DNA of 64,000 nt, from assembly GCF_000246855.1 (NCBI RefSeq), contig NC_016609.1:2108001-2172000 (forward strand), given 5' to 3'. Position 1 is the stretch's first letter; each line of letters starts with the position of its first letter. The notes beneath the pieces are model-generated. The model searched no databases. It was not told where the DNA came from and saw only the letters and a list, made by a program, of their open reading frames with translations. The DNA comes from Niastella koreensis GR20-10 (GTDB taxonomy: Bacteria; Bacteroidota; Bacteroidia; Chitinophagales; Chitinophagaceae). Made by a program: the position numbers and the translations under genes. Below, piece by piece: positions 1-9,340 of this stretch.

Positions 1-1
1 C

Positions 2-2491
2 ATTGCAGGTAATTATGCAGCGCTTGAAAACTCATTTACTTCACCCAATAAACTGGTTGACCGCGGTACTGTAACTGGTAACATCGTTTGGTACAATGAT
101 GATGCAGCAGGTACCATTCACCGGGGGTGCCTGCCTGCGGCCAATGCGGCTGCAGTAGCCGGAAATATAGCTTTGATCGACGCATTTGGCGGAACCAACT
201 GTACCACCTATGCATTCAAAGTAAAAAATGCGCAAAATGCCGGCGCCATTGCTGTTATTATCTTTTTTCCTCCCAATACTGCCTTGGGCGGCATTGGCGG
301 CACAGACGCCACTATCACCATCCCCGTTATTATGGTAACCAACGCTACCGGAAATACCATTGCGACCCAGCTGAATGCGAACCAAACGGTAACTGCCAGT
401 ATGAGTACCGGCATTTACATCGATGGGGACCTGGACAATGGCGTTATTTGCCACGAATACGGTCATGGGATCTCGAACCGGCTAACCGGCGGACCTATCG
501 GCGCCAGTTGTTTGAACAACGCAGAGCAGGGTGGGGAAGGCTGGAGTGATTTTTTTGCGCTGATGATGACCACCAACTGGGCAACCGCTCAATTGACCGA
601 TGGCCCTAATCCAAAACCAATGGCCACTTACGCTGCCGCACAACCTGCAAATGGTACAGGTATACGCAGATATCCCTATTCTACCAATATGTCCGTGAAT
701 CCACTTACTTATTCCAATATGGCCGCCAATACCGAGGCGCATGCTATTGGCGAAATTTGGTGCAGCGCCATTTGGGATATGACCTGGAACCTGGTTCAAC
801 AACAAAACGCCATCACGCCCGATTTGTATAACAGCACAGGTAACGGCGGAAACATAATTGCCATGAACCTGGTAATGACCGGCATGAAACTGCAACCCTG
901 TTCGCCGGGTTTCCTGGATGCACGTAATGCCATCCTGGCCGCCGATTCAATCCTGTATGGCTATAGTCATAAATGCGCTATCTGGAATGCTTTTGCCCGC
1001 CGGGGAATGGGGTACAGCGCCAGTCAGGGCTTGTCAACCAATGCTACTGACCAGGTAGCCGCTTTTGATCTGCCGTCAGGCATTTTAATAACCAAATCAT
1101 TACCGGTTAAGGTGGATGCCAATACCAACCTTACCCTTACCCGAACAGCAAGCTGTAACTGTCAGGCGGCTACCTTCACCTTACGGGATACCATCCCCGC
1201 TGGCTTTACGTATGTGAACAGTACACCGGCAGGTACGTTGAACGGTAATATTCTTACCTTCCCCGCCACCTCATTTAATTCCGGGGAAGCAAAGACCTTT
1301 TCCATTACGCTGCAGGCGCCTGCTACCGGTTGCGTGATTGATTCGGTACTGAATGATAACCGGGATAACAGGACCACCGGCGGCTTTACTTCTTCAACTG
1401 CTTCAGGGGCATCAGCCTGGACCACTTCTACGGTAAGGGCCAATTCAGGAAGTACTTCCTGGTTTGCCCCCGATATAACTACGGCGTCATCCACTTCACT
1501 TACTTCGGCAAGCACTGCCACAACGGCTGCAAAACCACTCAGCATTCTTTCTTTCTGGCATAACTTCCGTACACAGACCCGGTTTGATGGAGGTGTAGTG
1601 GAATATTCTACCAATGGTGGTACTAGCTGGACAGATGCGTCTCCCTTATTTCTGAACAATTGGTATCCTGATTCAATGGATGTTACTACCACACTTAATG
1701 GCCGCAAGGCTTTTACCGGCAACAGCAAAGGATTTGAACAAACCCTGGTAAACCTGGCTTCCTTTGGAACTACACCGGTGCAATTCAGGTTCCGTATGGA
1801 AACCAATAATGGTACCGGGGTAGAAGGATGGTATATAGATGATATTGTACGGGCAAATGGCTGTGGCGAAATTTTGCGTTCAGGTATTTACGATGGTTCC
1901 GGCGCACGGGTTGACAGTGCTACCGTACCCGTGTTTGTAAATGTGCAACAGTCCCTGCCGCTTACCCTGCTTTGGTTTTATACCAACCAGCTGGGTGGTC
2001 AGGTAGCGCTTGACTGGAAAACCGTTTCTGAAATGGACGTGAAAGACTTTACCGTTGAATGGAGCGCCAATGGCATTACCTGGAATGATCTTGGCAATGT
2101 AACTGCGCAAAACAAAAATAACAACAGCTATAACTTCATGCACGGTGATCCCGTAATTGGAGTAAATTACTACCGCATTAAAATGAACGATATCGATGGC
2201 AGGTTCACCTATTCGCCGGTAAGGACGGTTACCCTGAAGGAAAATGGAAATCCGGCAGTGTTGCTGATCCCGAACCCGGTAAATGCCAATGCCATATTGT
2301 ATATTTCAAAAGAAGTAAAAGCTGCCAGCGTGAAGGTATATAATGCAGCCGGCAGCCTGGTAATGCAACAGGCCGTAGGCGCAGGTGTACAACAGGTAAG
2401 AATATCCACGGCAGGATTAGCGCCCGGTATTTATACCATAGAAACAAATGGCGCCAACCGGCAAATAACCCGGATGATGGTACAGCATTAG
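2..2491 (+). CDS. M36 (fungalysin-like) zinc metallopeptidase with PA insert and T9SS tail, 5' partial
   Basis: The reading frame is open from base 2, so the N-terminus (signal peptide, FTP propeptide) lies outside the window. A PA-type domain comes first (about 130-400). It is followed by the zinc motif HEYGH (452-466) within HEYGHGISNRL and the third-ligand motif GEGWSDFF about 25 residues later; both are M36 hallmarks. After the catalytic domain come a DUF11/Ig-like stretch, a jelly-roll-like region, and a C-terminal beta-sandwich beginning LLIPNPVNANA and ending GIYTIET...QITRMMV, typical of T9SS type A sorting domains. By family knowledge it is an endopeptidase exported by T9SS, either secreted or anchored to the cell surface. 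The substrate is unknown. It appears monocistronic, with a strong hairpin 82 bp downstream. Confidence 0.93.
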   Translation: MAGNYAALENSFTSPNKLVDRGTVTGNIVWYNDDAAGTIHRGCLPAANAAAVAGNIALIDAFGGTNCTTYAFKVKNAQNAGAIAVIIFFPPNTALGGIGGTDATITIPVIMVTNATGNTIATQLNANQTVTASMSTGIYIDGDLDNGVICHEYGHGISNRLTGGPIGASCLNNAEQGGEGWSDFFALMMTTNWATAQLTDGPNPKPMATYAAAQPANGTGIRRYPYSTNMSVNPLTYSNMAANTEAHAIGEIWCSAIWDMTWNLVQQQNAITPDLYNSTGNGGNIIAMNLVMTGMKLQPCSPGFLDARNAILAADSILYGYSHKCAIWNAFARRGMGYSASQGLSTNATDQVAAFDLPSGILITKSLPVKVDANTNLTLTRTASCNCQAATFTLRDTIPAGFTYVNSTPAGTLNGNILTFPATSFNSGEAKTFSITLQAPATGCVIDSVLNDNRDNRTTGGFTSSTASGASAWTTSTVRANSGSTSWFAPDITTASSTSLTSASTATTAAKPLSILSFWHNFRTQTRFDGGVVEYSTNGGTSWTDASPLFLNNWYPDSMDVTTTLNGRKAFTGNSKGFEQTLVNLASFGTTPVQFRFRMETNNGTGVEGWYIDDIVRANGCGEILRSGIYDGSGARVDSATVPVFVNVQQSLPLTLLWFYTNQLGGQVALDWKTVSEMDVKDFTVEWSANGITWNDLGNVTAQNKNNNSYNFMHGDPVIGVNYYRIKMNDIDGRFTYSPVRTVTLKENGNPAVLLIPNPVNANAILYISKEVKAASVKVYNAAGSLVMQQAVGAGVQQVRISTAGLAPGIYTIETNGANRQITRMMVQH

Positions 2492-2572
2492 AATACAAAT
2501 GTGATAATGTGATAATTTGATAATGTGATAATGCATGCCCACCGAAGCTTTAGCGAAGGCGGGTGATAATGA

Positions 2573-2629
2573 AATACAGTTAAAAGGGATAAAACTGCTT
2601 TAAACAGCGTTGCCCCTTTTAACTGTATT
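2573..2629. terminator. Perfect 16-bp inverted repeat downstream of the M36 peptidase
   Basis: The arms 2573-2588 (AATACAGTTAAAAGGG) and 2614-2629 are exact reverse complements, with a 25-nt loop that itself can pair CTG with CAG. There is no downstream T-run, so it may be an mRNA 3'-end stabiliser or a factor-independent terminator of weak type. Confidence 0.5.
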
Positions 2630-2876
2630 CCTTGTTAACTTGTCAACCTGGTCAACTCGTCAACTTCCAACATTATACCTGCGCCGCGCCCTCATCTACA
2701 GCTGGCGATAGAAGGTCTGCTCAGGCCTGGTTGAAATATTCATTGATATCAGAAAAGGATAACAAAGAGCGGCGCATGAAATCAAAGTTTAGTTTGAGCA
2801 AGCAGGAAGCGATAATTATTTGCGCGAATAGCAGTTACTGGCCAGAGAATTAAGAGTGCCTTAACATTTACAACTA

Positions 2877-2884
2877 TACATTTG
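2877..2884 (+). promoter_or_regulatory. Candidate Bacteroidota -7 box (TACATTTG)
   Basis: TACATTTG fits the TAnnTTTG -7 consensus and ends 20 bp before the start codon of the beta-propeller gene. No clear TTTG -33 box is seen at 19-21 bp, so this is a partial match only. Confidence 0.4.
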
Positions 2885-2904
2885 GGTTCCAATACTAACC
2901 CTAA

Positions 2905-4146
2905 ATGACACATTGCTTGCGTTCCCTTATCTTGATAGGATGCTGCCTTTTCATTTCTTCACTTGCCCACTCCCAATTACAAAAGATCTATCTCCATCCC
3001 AAATCCGCCGGCAGCGAAAAGCAATCAAAATTTGTAGACTCTATTCGATTTATCCCATTGGAAATTAAAGCGGGAATTGAATTGACAAATTATAATAACG
3101 TCGAAGTAACGGCCAATTACTTCATGATAAGAGATTATGCTAACCTGATAATTTTGCTGTATGCAAAGGATGGGCGGTTTATTAAAAAAATAAATTATAA
3201 GAAATTGGGGATGTATTTTTACCCGTCTTATGATGAGCATAATGAGCAGCTCGTTTTCTTTGGAAATAATAAAAATTACGTGCTTACTCCCCGTGACAAG
3301 ATAAAAGTAAAACTGGATTGGAGTAATCCGCATAATAAAAAGTATTACAAAAAGTATACAGTCGATTTAAATGATACCTCGTTTGCCATTAAAAGGGCTA
3401 TTCCCCAGCAAAGCGACATTTTATATGCCAACTATTTGTATGATGATCTTTATGACGTAAGGGGGATCAGTACAAGCGACCTGTATAAAGACAGCCTGGA
3501 TTATGAGTATAAAATTTACAAAGGAAACCAGTTAGTAAAAGGCTTTTTCCCTTATAACCGGATCAATGAAACGAAGTACTTATTTAAAGAGGAAAATGTA
3601 AGTGTTATCAGTACGGATACCCCTTATGTCCACTTTTTAACCCGCCCGTATTGCGACACCATTTACAAAATGGTTAAAGATAGTTTATTGCCCTATTGCC
3701 AGGTAGTATTGCCTTTGGAAAACAGTTTGCCTGCTTCGTTTTTTACAATGCCTTTTAAAAATAAAACGGAGCGGGAAAATTTTGAGCGTAATAATGGGTG
3801 GATGCTTCGCCAGATACATTCAGTCTTTGAAACGCCGCAGTTCATTTATCTTTTAATAGGCTATCTCAGTAACTGGGACACTTACGTCTATCAAAAACAA
3901 ACCAATACTACTTTCAAGGTTAAAAACATTAAACCGGATAGCAGCCAGTATAATTTGAAGTTGCTGAGTGAATGGGGTGTTACCCGAAAGAAAAACAACT
4001 TCTATTCCACACAAAAAGCCGGCGACATAATTTCATTCTTTGAAAAAAATAAGAACGTACCGGTTCCAAAAGAACTGGAAAGTTTTATAAGGAGCAATCC
4101 CCCGGCTACTACACCTGTAATTGTTGAATTCAAACTCAAAAGCTAA
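2905..4146 (+). CDS. 6-bladed beta-propeller family exported protein
   Basis: 413 aa. An N-terminal signal peptide (hydrophobic segment about residues 7-20, ending LAHSQ) is followed by the segment FVDSIRFIPLE, typical of the start of the Bacteroidota 6-bladed beta-propeller family (Pfam 6-bladed beta-propeller/DUF4934-type). Blade-like repeats of beta strands run through the protein and there are no enzymatic motifs. The stop is only 2 bp before the GTG start of the outer-membrane barrel gene, so the two are almost certainly co-transcribed and may work together at the envelope. The ligand is unknown. The family assignment comes from recognition of motif and length, not from a search. Confidence 0.7.
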   Translation: MTHCLRSLILIGCCLFISSLAHSQLQKIYLHPKSAGSEKQSKFVDSIRFIPLEIKAGIELTNYNNVEVTANYFMIRDYANLIILLYAKDGRFIKKINYKKLGMYFYPSYDEHNEQLVFFGNNKNYVLTPRDKIKVKLDWSNPHNKKYYKKYTVDLNDTSFAIKRAIPQQSDILYANYLYDDLYDVRGISTSDLYKDSLDYEYKIYKGNQLVKGFFPYNRINETKYLFKEENVSVISTDTPYVHFLTRPYCDTIYKMVKDSLLPYCQVVLPLENSLPASFFTMPFKNKTERENFERNNGWMLRQIHSVFETPQFIYLLIGYLSNWDTYVYQKQTNTTFKVKNIKPDSSQYNLKLLSEWGVTRKKNNFYSTQKAGDIISFFEKNKNVPVPKELESFIRSNPPATTPVIVEFKLKS

Positions 4147-4148
4147 CC

Positions 4149-6947
4149 GTGAAGAAGATCTTCTTTACCTGTTTTTTATTCTCCCTGTCTGCGTTTGTAT
4201 TTTGCCAAACCGGTAAAATAACAGGTTCGGTTATAGACGCTGAAACCAAAACGCCGCTGGAACTGGCTACCATAACCGTGTTGGGCCCCGATTCTGCGGT
4301 GGTGGCTTATAAATTATCCGACAAAGACGGACTGTTTACCATTGATAAATTGCCCCTGAAGAAAAAGTTATTGGTAAGCATAACCTATACGGGATATGCC
4401 AGCTACAGTAAAGCGCTTCTGCAGAATACAGCCACTACAGATACGCTTCATGTATTATTGTCGCTGAACAGCAAGGATACGGTAGTGGTAACCGCGGCAG
4501 TTCCCATCAGGATGAATGGCGATACCCTGGAGATAAATCCTGCCGCATTTAAGATGAAGAACGACGCAGTTGTGGAAGAATTATTGAACCAGGTTAGTGG
4601 CATTACCATCTGGTCTGATGGTACCATTACCGTCAATGGAAAAAAAGTACAAAACCTGCTGGTGGATGGAAAGCCGTTCATGGGCGCCACAGATCCCCGG
4701 GTTGCTACCCAAAATCTTCCCAAAACTGCCATTGATAAAATTCAGCTTTACCAGGAATACGACCGGAGTAAGATCGGTCAGCCGAAACAGCAACAGGATT
4801 CCATACTCACCATGAACCTTAAACTAAAGGAAAGCAGCAAGAAAGGATACTTTGGTAAAGCAGGGGCGGGCTATGGCACCCAGGACCGGTATGAATCGGA
4901 CCTTTCTTTTCAGATGTATAATAAACGAAGCAGCTTTGGCCTGGGAGGCGGGATAAATAATATAAACAAGAACATCGGCAACCTGCAGGAAATGTTTCAG
5001 AACAATACCTACAGAAACAATAACCCCAATTTAAATAATGTGGGCAGGTTTGGCACCAATGGCATCAATAAGAACCATTCCATTGGCGGAGTGCTGGTGC
5101 ATAATTTTATTGAATCTTCAAACAGCCGGCAAAATGACCGGCTTACCCTCGATTACAATAAATCAGGGACCAACGCCTTTATTAGCGATAAAAATTTTCA
5201 GAACAGAACGGCGCTCGATTACCCGCAGTTTATCCGGAATGAAGGTGTACAATATAACCTGCAGAACAAGAACGATATTGGCATCAAATATTTAAAGACC
5301 AGCAGTTACAACGATAACCTGGATCTGTATGGTCTTGTAAATACCAACAATGAGAACGGCCATTCCAACCGTTCGGAAGAAGTGAGGGATTCTGCCGGCC
5401 AATTGCAAAGTACTAACCATACTAATACAGTGAACAGGCAGCAATCGGATAACGAATCGCTGAGCGTAAATTTCAGCAAAACCAATGATGATAAACCGGT
5501 ACAAAGCTTTAATTCCCATTTTAACGCCACCCGTAGCAATTCGGTATCGGACAAAGACGTGATCAGTGCATTTGAGTCTGTTACCGATATGAGTAAAAAT
5601 GCTTACAACAACCGGCATTACTCCACCAGCAATCAAAAACTGACCTTAAACGGAACCCTTGAGTATAATGGCTTTAAAAGATTCCTGTTAAGAAGATACG
5701 ACCTGTTTGGCGTAACCCTCAGTCCCGGCCTGTGGTTCAATTATACCCGGCAAACAGACAACACGGTTGTAACCGATTATGACACTACTGCCAAGCTGCA
5801 TAATCTAAATGCCAGTCTTTCCAATTACAATAAAAGGGAGGTGATCGAGTATAGTCCTTATCTGAACCTGTCGAAGTACATTTACAAATGGAATGGCAGC
5901 CGGTTCAGCAATATGGGCATCCAGTTCAAATTGCTGGATGATCTTAAAACGGATAAGAACACTTCTTCGTTTGCAAACAGAAACCTGAACCGCTCCTTTC
6001 AGTTTTTACGGTATGAGGGAAATTTATATTATTCCCTGACCAATAGGGATAAATACCGGTATTACTACTCCCTCTTTTACTCCAAATCCATGGAATACCC
6101 TTCTATTGATAAGTTATATACCATTGTTGATGATATCAATGCGTATGAGATCAGGATGGGGAATCCGAACCTGCGAAACAGTAGCAATCATTCCGTTAAT
6201 TTAAGTGGTAATTTTAACACGGAAAACAGGAATTCTTTGTATTCGATAAACGGCGGTGTCAATGGTAGGTATTACCTGTCGTTACATCCGGTCACAGACA
6301 GTACCATCAATGATTCTTCCGGTAAAAGGATCTATTATTATACAAATGCAGACAGGTCGAGCAATATGAACCTGAGTTATAATTTCAATATCTCAAGGAG
6401 GATAAATAAAAATAATCTGCAGCTCATGTACAATGGGTCTTATACGGCGGGTAATCAGCCCAACTATATCGACGGAGTGAGTAACATTAGCAAAACCGGC
6501 AATCTGAGCAATCAGTTTACGCTGCAGTTCTCGTTGAATTCAATCCTTGTTTTAACTGCGGGGCAAACCTTTCAGAGTTATAAAAGCAAACCAACTGCGC
6601 TGGGACTGAGTTCATTTAAAAATAACAGCAGTACAACAAAATTCTGGGTCACGGTGAATTATCCGGCCGGACTTACCTTTAGCAGTACAATAGACCGGAT
6701 TGCCAACTCAAATGTAGAAAAGCCAATTTTTCTCTGGAACGCATTTGCTTCGTACCGGTTTATGAAGCAACAGGGCGAGCTGAAATTTTCCGCAATGGAC
6801 CTGCTGAAAAAATATCAGAACATCAGCAACAGTGTTAACGAGTATGGCACCAGCACCAGGATCACGAATGGCCTGCAGCAATACTTTTTGCTCACGTTCT
6901 CTTATTACCCCCGCAAGTTTGGCAAAACGGAGATCAAAAGGGAATAG
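4149..6947 (+). CDS. Outer-membrane beta-barrel protein with CarboxypepD-like N-domain (OMP_b-brl_3 type)
   Basis: 932 aa, starting with GTG. Signal peptide MKKIFFTCFLFSLSAFVFCQ; carboxypeptidase-regulatory-like domain at about 22-110 (TGSVIDAETKTPLELATITV, then GLFTIDKLP and SITYTGYASY); plug-like domain at about 115-215 (VEELLNQVSGI, VNGKKVQNLLVDGKPFM); then a long barrel rich in Asn/Tyr/Ser strands. This layout matches TonB-receptor-like OMP_b-brl_3 proteins that act as outer-membrane transporters or receptors. It is directly downstream of the beta-propeller gene (2-bp gap), which suggests a functional pair. No SusD partner is adjacent, so it is not a classic SusCD system. The substrate is unknown. 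Confidence 0.85.
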   Translation: MKKIFFTCFLFSLSAFVFCQTGKITGSVIDAETKTPLELATITVLGPDSAVVAYKLSDKDGLFTIDKLPLKKKLLVSITYTGYASYSKALLQNTATTDTLHVLLSLNSKDTVVVTAAVPIRMNGDTLEINPAAFKMKNDAVVEELLNQVSGITIWSDGTITVNGKKVQNLLVDGKPFMGATDPRVATQNLPKTAIDKIQLYQEYDRSKIGQPKQQQDSILTMNLKLKESSKKGYFGKAGAGYGTQDRYESDLSFQMYNKRSSFGLGGGINNINKNIGNLQEMFQNNTYRNNNPNLNNVGRFGTNGINKNHSIGGVLVHNFIESSNSRQNDRLTLDYNKSGTNAFISDKNFQNRTALDYPQFIRNEGVQYNLQNKNDIGIKYLKTSSYNDNLDLYGLVNTNNENGHSNRSEEVRDSAGQLQSTNHTNTVNRQQSDNESLSVNFSKTNDDKPVQSFNSHFNATRSNSVSDKDVISAFESVTDMSKNAYNNRHYSTSNQKLTLNGTLEYNGFKRFLLRRYDLFGVTLSPGLWFNYTRQTDNTVVTDYDTTAKLHNLNASLSNYNKREVIEYSPYLNLSKYIYKWNGSRFSNMGIQFKLLDDLKTDKNTSSFANRNLNRSFQFLRYEGNLYYSLTNRDKYRYYYSLFYSKSMEYPSIDKLYTIVDDINAYEIRMGNPNLRNSSNHSVNLSGNFNTENRNSLYSINGGVNGRYYLSLHPVTDSTINDSSGKRIYYYTNADRSSNMNLSYNFNISRRINKNNLQLMYNGSYTAGNQPNYIDGVSNISKTGNLSNQFTLQFSLNSILVLTAGQTFQSYKSKPTALGLSSFKNNSSTTKFWVTVNYPAGLTFSSTIDRIANSNVEKPIFLWNAFASYRFMKQQGELKFSAMDLLKKYQNISNSVNEYGTSTRITNGLQQYFLLTFSYYPRKFGKTEIKRE

Positions 6948-6969
6948 ACAATTGGCAATGAAATGTAAA

Positions 6970-7761
6970 CTAATCAGTAAAACACAATGATTCTATTACG
7001 TCCAGGATGCCTGCGTTATTGTTATCTTTTTCAGTAACATAGTTGGCGACCTCCTTAAGTTTGGGGTTGGCATTTTTCATGGCATAGCTGTAAGTGGCCG
7101 TTTTCATCATTTCATAATCATTCATAAAGTCGCCGAAAACCAGGGTTTCGTCGGGGCTGATGTTGTGTAACGATTGTAAGATCTGCACGGCCTCACCCTT
7201 GTTCACATCGGGCCGCATAATGTCGAGCCATTTGGCGCCGCCTACCGCGATCTTTAACCTGTTTTCAAAAGATTTATACCGGGGATAGCTGTTTTGTTCA
7301 GAACCGGCATAATCATACACGGTCATCTTCAAAATGTCTGCGTCTATTTTTGTAAGATCGTCTACAAATTTGAAATTACTGTGATAGGCGTAAACCGCAT
7401 TCATTAATGCCTCATCTGAATTTTCCAGGAACCAGTGATCTCTTCCGCAAAGTATTGGCCAGGCGTTGTCAACAGTACGCGCAGCCAGTACCAGCGCTTC
7501 TATTTCCTGCTTCGGCAGCGATTTGGAAAGCAGTTCCTTTTCATTGTAAATAATAAGGCTTCCATTATCTGAAATGGCATACAGCTGGTTCACGATCGAC
7601 TGAAATTTGTCAGTGATGCTGAAATGAGGTCTGCCGGTAGCGATTCCCAACTTTATTCCCTTTTCAAATAAGCGGTCGGCAATTTTCCAAAAACGGTCAG
7701 GTACTTCATGATTATCAGTGAGGAGGGTACCATCAAGGTCAGTAACAATAAGTTTTATCAC
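6970..7761 (-). CDS. Cof-type HAD-superfamily phosphatase
   Basis: 263 aa. Motif I DLDGTLL carries the nucleophile Asp8 and Asp10 (VTDLDGTLLTD). A C2-type cap occupies about residues 85-190. Motif III Lys lies in the NKGEAVQIL region and motif IV is GDFMNDYEMM (about 215-224). This is the domain order of Cof/YidA-type HAD hydrolases, cytosolic Mg-dependent phosphatases acting on sugar phosphates or cofactors such as FMN and pyridoxal phosphate. Substrate cannot be assigned. The gene is convergent with the barrel gene and divergent from the reductase gene at 7873, and seems to be a single-gene unit. Confidence 0.9.
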   Translation of the reverse strand: MIKLIVTDLDGTLLTDNHEVPDRFWKIADRLFEKGIKLGIATGRPHFSITDKFQSIVNQLYAISDNGSLIIYNEKELLSKSLPKQEIEALVLAARTVDNAWPILCGRDHWFLENSDEALMNAVYAYHSNFKFVDDLTKIDADILKMTVYDYAGSEQNSYPRYKSFENRLKIAVGGAKWLDIMRPDVNKGEAVQILQSLHNISPDETLVFGDFMNDYEMMKTATYSYAMKNANPKLKEVANYVTEKDNNNAGILDVIESLCFTD

Positions 7762-7851
7762 GGTATTGCGGATGTTTTCTGTGGCAATATACGCGACTTT
7801 ACAGCAAAGTAAAAAGGACTTTTCAACAAAGCCCGGGGAGTGAATCCGGGA

Positions 7852-7859
7852 TAATTTTG
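7852..7859 (+). promoter_or_regulatory. Candidate -7 box (TAATTTTG) for the reductase gene
   Basis: TAATTTTG matches TAnnTTTG and ends 13 bp before the start codon at 7873. No good -33 box is visible at the expected spacing. Confidence 0.35.
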
Positions 7860-7872
7860 TATAAAATATTAT

Positions 7873-8907
7873 ATGGAAAATACAAAAGGCCCGGAGACGG
7901 TGCTGGTCACCGGCGGTTCCGGTTTCATTGCAAGCTATTGTATTATAGAATTATTAAAGAAAGGGTATAGGGTAAAAGCGACCCTGCGTTCATTGAACCG
8001 AGTAGCAGATGTAAAACAAATGTTGTCAGTGGGCGGCATTCGTGATTTTGAAAACCTGTCGTTCGTGCAGGTGGATCTGTCGCAGGAGAATGGGTGGATG
8101 GAAGCAGCAAAAGGCTGTACGTATGTTATCCATCCGGCTTCACCCACGCCGAATGTAGCAGCCAAGCACGAAGATGAATTTATTATCCCGGCAGTAAATG
8201 GCGTTTTGTTCGTACTGCGGGCTGCAAAAGCAGCCGGCGTAAAGCGGGTAGTGCTAACATCTGCCTTTGGCGCAATAGGAATGGGTACTGATAAAAAGTC
8301 GCCCTATACCGAAGAAGACTGGAGCGACCTTACACAGGATATGCCACCTTACCAAAAGTCTAAAACGCTGTCGGAAAAAGCGGCCTGGGAGTATATTGCG
8401 GGCGAGGGCAAAGGGTTGGAACTGGCTGTGGTGAATCCCGTGGGCGTATTGGGGCCGGTACTGGGGTCTGATTATTCGCATTCCATACAAACCATTCACC
8501 AGATGCTGAAAGGGGCTCTGAAGGGCGTTCCCAGGATCCGGTTTGTGTATGTTGATGTACGCGATGTGGCCGACCTGCACGTAAAGGCCATGATAAACCC
8601 GGCGGCAAATGGACAGCGTTTTCTGGCTACATCAGGAAACGCTGTCACCGTGTTGGATATTGCCAACATGTTACGTGCCGGCCTGGGGGCCAACGCAAAC
8701 AAAGTGCCGGCAAAAGAATTGCCAAACTGGCTCATCCGCGCCATCGCCCTGTTTAATCCAAAGGTAAGATTGGTTGTTCCACATTTAGGAATGGTGAAGG
8801 AAGCCAGCCATAAGAAGGCAAGCCTGTTACTGGGCTGGCAACCACGTAGTATAGCCGAAGCCGTTTTAGCTACCGGCCAAAGCCTGATTGACCTGGGATT
8901 GGTATAA
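7873..8907 (+). CDS. NAD(P)-dependent epimerase/reductase (extended SDR, dihydroflavonol-reductase-like)
   Basis: 344 aa. The nucleotide-binding motif VTGGSGFIASYC (about residues 12-23) is the extended-SDR TGxxGxxG. The stretch TYVIHPASPTPNVA corresponds to the substrate-side HxAS motif. The YxxxK catalytic pair is in PPYQKSKTLSEKAAWEY (Tyr about 160, Lys about 164). Together with a C-terminal variable domain this matches the dihydroflavonol 4-reductase/aldehyde reductase group, which reduces carbonyls with NADPH. No neighbour indicates a pathway. A perfect inverted repeat follows the stop codon. Confidence 0.88.
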   Translation: MENTKGPETVLVTGGSGFIASYCIIELLKKGYRVKATLRSLNRVADVKQMLSVGGIRDFENLSFVQVDLSQENGWMEAAKGCTYVIHPASPTPNVAAKHEDEFIIPAVNGVLFVLRAAKAAGVKRVVLTSAFGAIGMGTDKKSPYTEEDWSDLTQDMPPYQKSKTLSEKAAWEYIAGEGKGLELAVVNPVGVLGPVLGSDYSHSIQTIHQMLKGALKGVPRIRFVYVDVRDVADLHVKAMINPAANGQRFLATSGNAVTVLDIANMLRAGLGANANKVPAKELPNWLIRAIALFNPKVRLVVPHLGMVKEASHKKASLLLGWQPRSIAEAVLATGQSLIDLGLV

Positions 8908-8910
8908 TCT

Positions 8911-8972
8911 TCTGAACTGGGATTTAGGCAATCTCCCATCCATCCCACGGATCTCATAAATCCCAGTTCAGA
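8911..8972. terminator. Perfect 16-bp inverted repeat between convergent genes
   Basis: The arms 8911-8926 (TCTGAACTGGGATTTA) and 8957-8972 are exact reverse complements with a 30-nt loop made of related GGATT/ATCTCAT words. It lies between the reductase gene and the converging aldehyde dehydrogenase remnant and could serve as a bidirectional terminator. The internal word repetition also resembles a dispersed intergenic repeat. Confidence 0.5.
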
Positions 8973-8992
8973 CAGTTTAGCCGATAATTACT

Positions 8993-9226
8993 TTAGTTTC
9001 CAGCTGCTCTTCCATATTCGTCAATGGTTATTTCCTGCAGGTCTTCCAAACGCTCCATGATCGCATCATGCAGTTTTTGCAGGTATTCCATCCTTTGTTC
9101 TTTGGAGGTCCGGGAAAAGGCCGGTAATGCGTTTGCGGCATGTTCTATGGCAGCCACGATATCGCTTTCTTTCCCCATAACTACTTTGCCAATATGCTGG
9201 TTGTTGGCCGGATTGAATATATCCAT
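8993..9226 (-). pseudogene. N-terminal remnant of an NAD-dependent aldehyde dehydrogenase
   Basis: Only 77 codons remain. MDIFNPANNQHIGKVVMGKE, then AIEHAANALPAFSRTSKEQR and YLQKLHDAIMERLEDLQEITIDEYG align by eye with the first 70 or so residues of ALDH-superfamily enzymes (normally about 475 aa). After EYG the frame runs into a few unrelated codons and stops. The catalytic Cys, Glu and the NAD-binding core are absent and no further ALDH sequence follows downstream. It cannot encode an active enzyme. A perfect palindrome abuts its start codon. Confidence 0.75.
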
Positions 9227-9227
9227 G

Positions 9228-9243
9228 CTCCCGGCGCCGGGAG
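9228..9243. repeat. Perfect 16-bp GC palindrome abutting the ALDH-remnant start
   Basis: CTCCCGGCGCCGGGAG is a perfect self-complementary sequence one base upstream of the remnant's ATG. It may be an operator, or a scar left by the rearrangement that truncated the gene. Confidence 0.5.
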
Positions 9244-9340
9244 ATCAGGTAGCTTTGTTTTAAAGCTCAAACCTTCTTTGTTAAAAAGCTCACGGGGAAA
9301 TGTAGTTTCTGTTTAACTTTAACTCAAACCAACAAGCCAT

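Larger units (their letters stand above)
2492..2904. repeat. Repeat-rich intergenic gap: 8-bp tandem repeat, REP-like element, GTCAAC repeats
   Basis: This 413-bp gap has no convincing gene. Four 8-bp units TGATAATG/T run in tandem at 2502-2533. A fifth copy lies at 2564-2571, immediately after a REP-like imperfect hairpin (2538-2563: CCCACC, core GAAGCTTTAGCGAA, GGCGGG), so the hairpin seems to sit inside the tandem array. Further on, GTTAAC/GTCAAC recurs at 2634, 2642, 2651 and 2659 with 8-9-bp spacing. Such short-word arrays look like non-coding slippage or mobile-repeat remnants. Confidence 0.6.

Noticed and set aside
2632-2853. A 73-codon open frame after the M36 gene
   Set aside because: It runs through the GTCAAC repeats, has no recognisable motif, and its start is non-specific; treated as chance.
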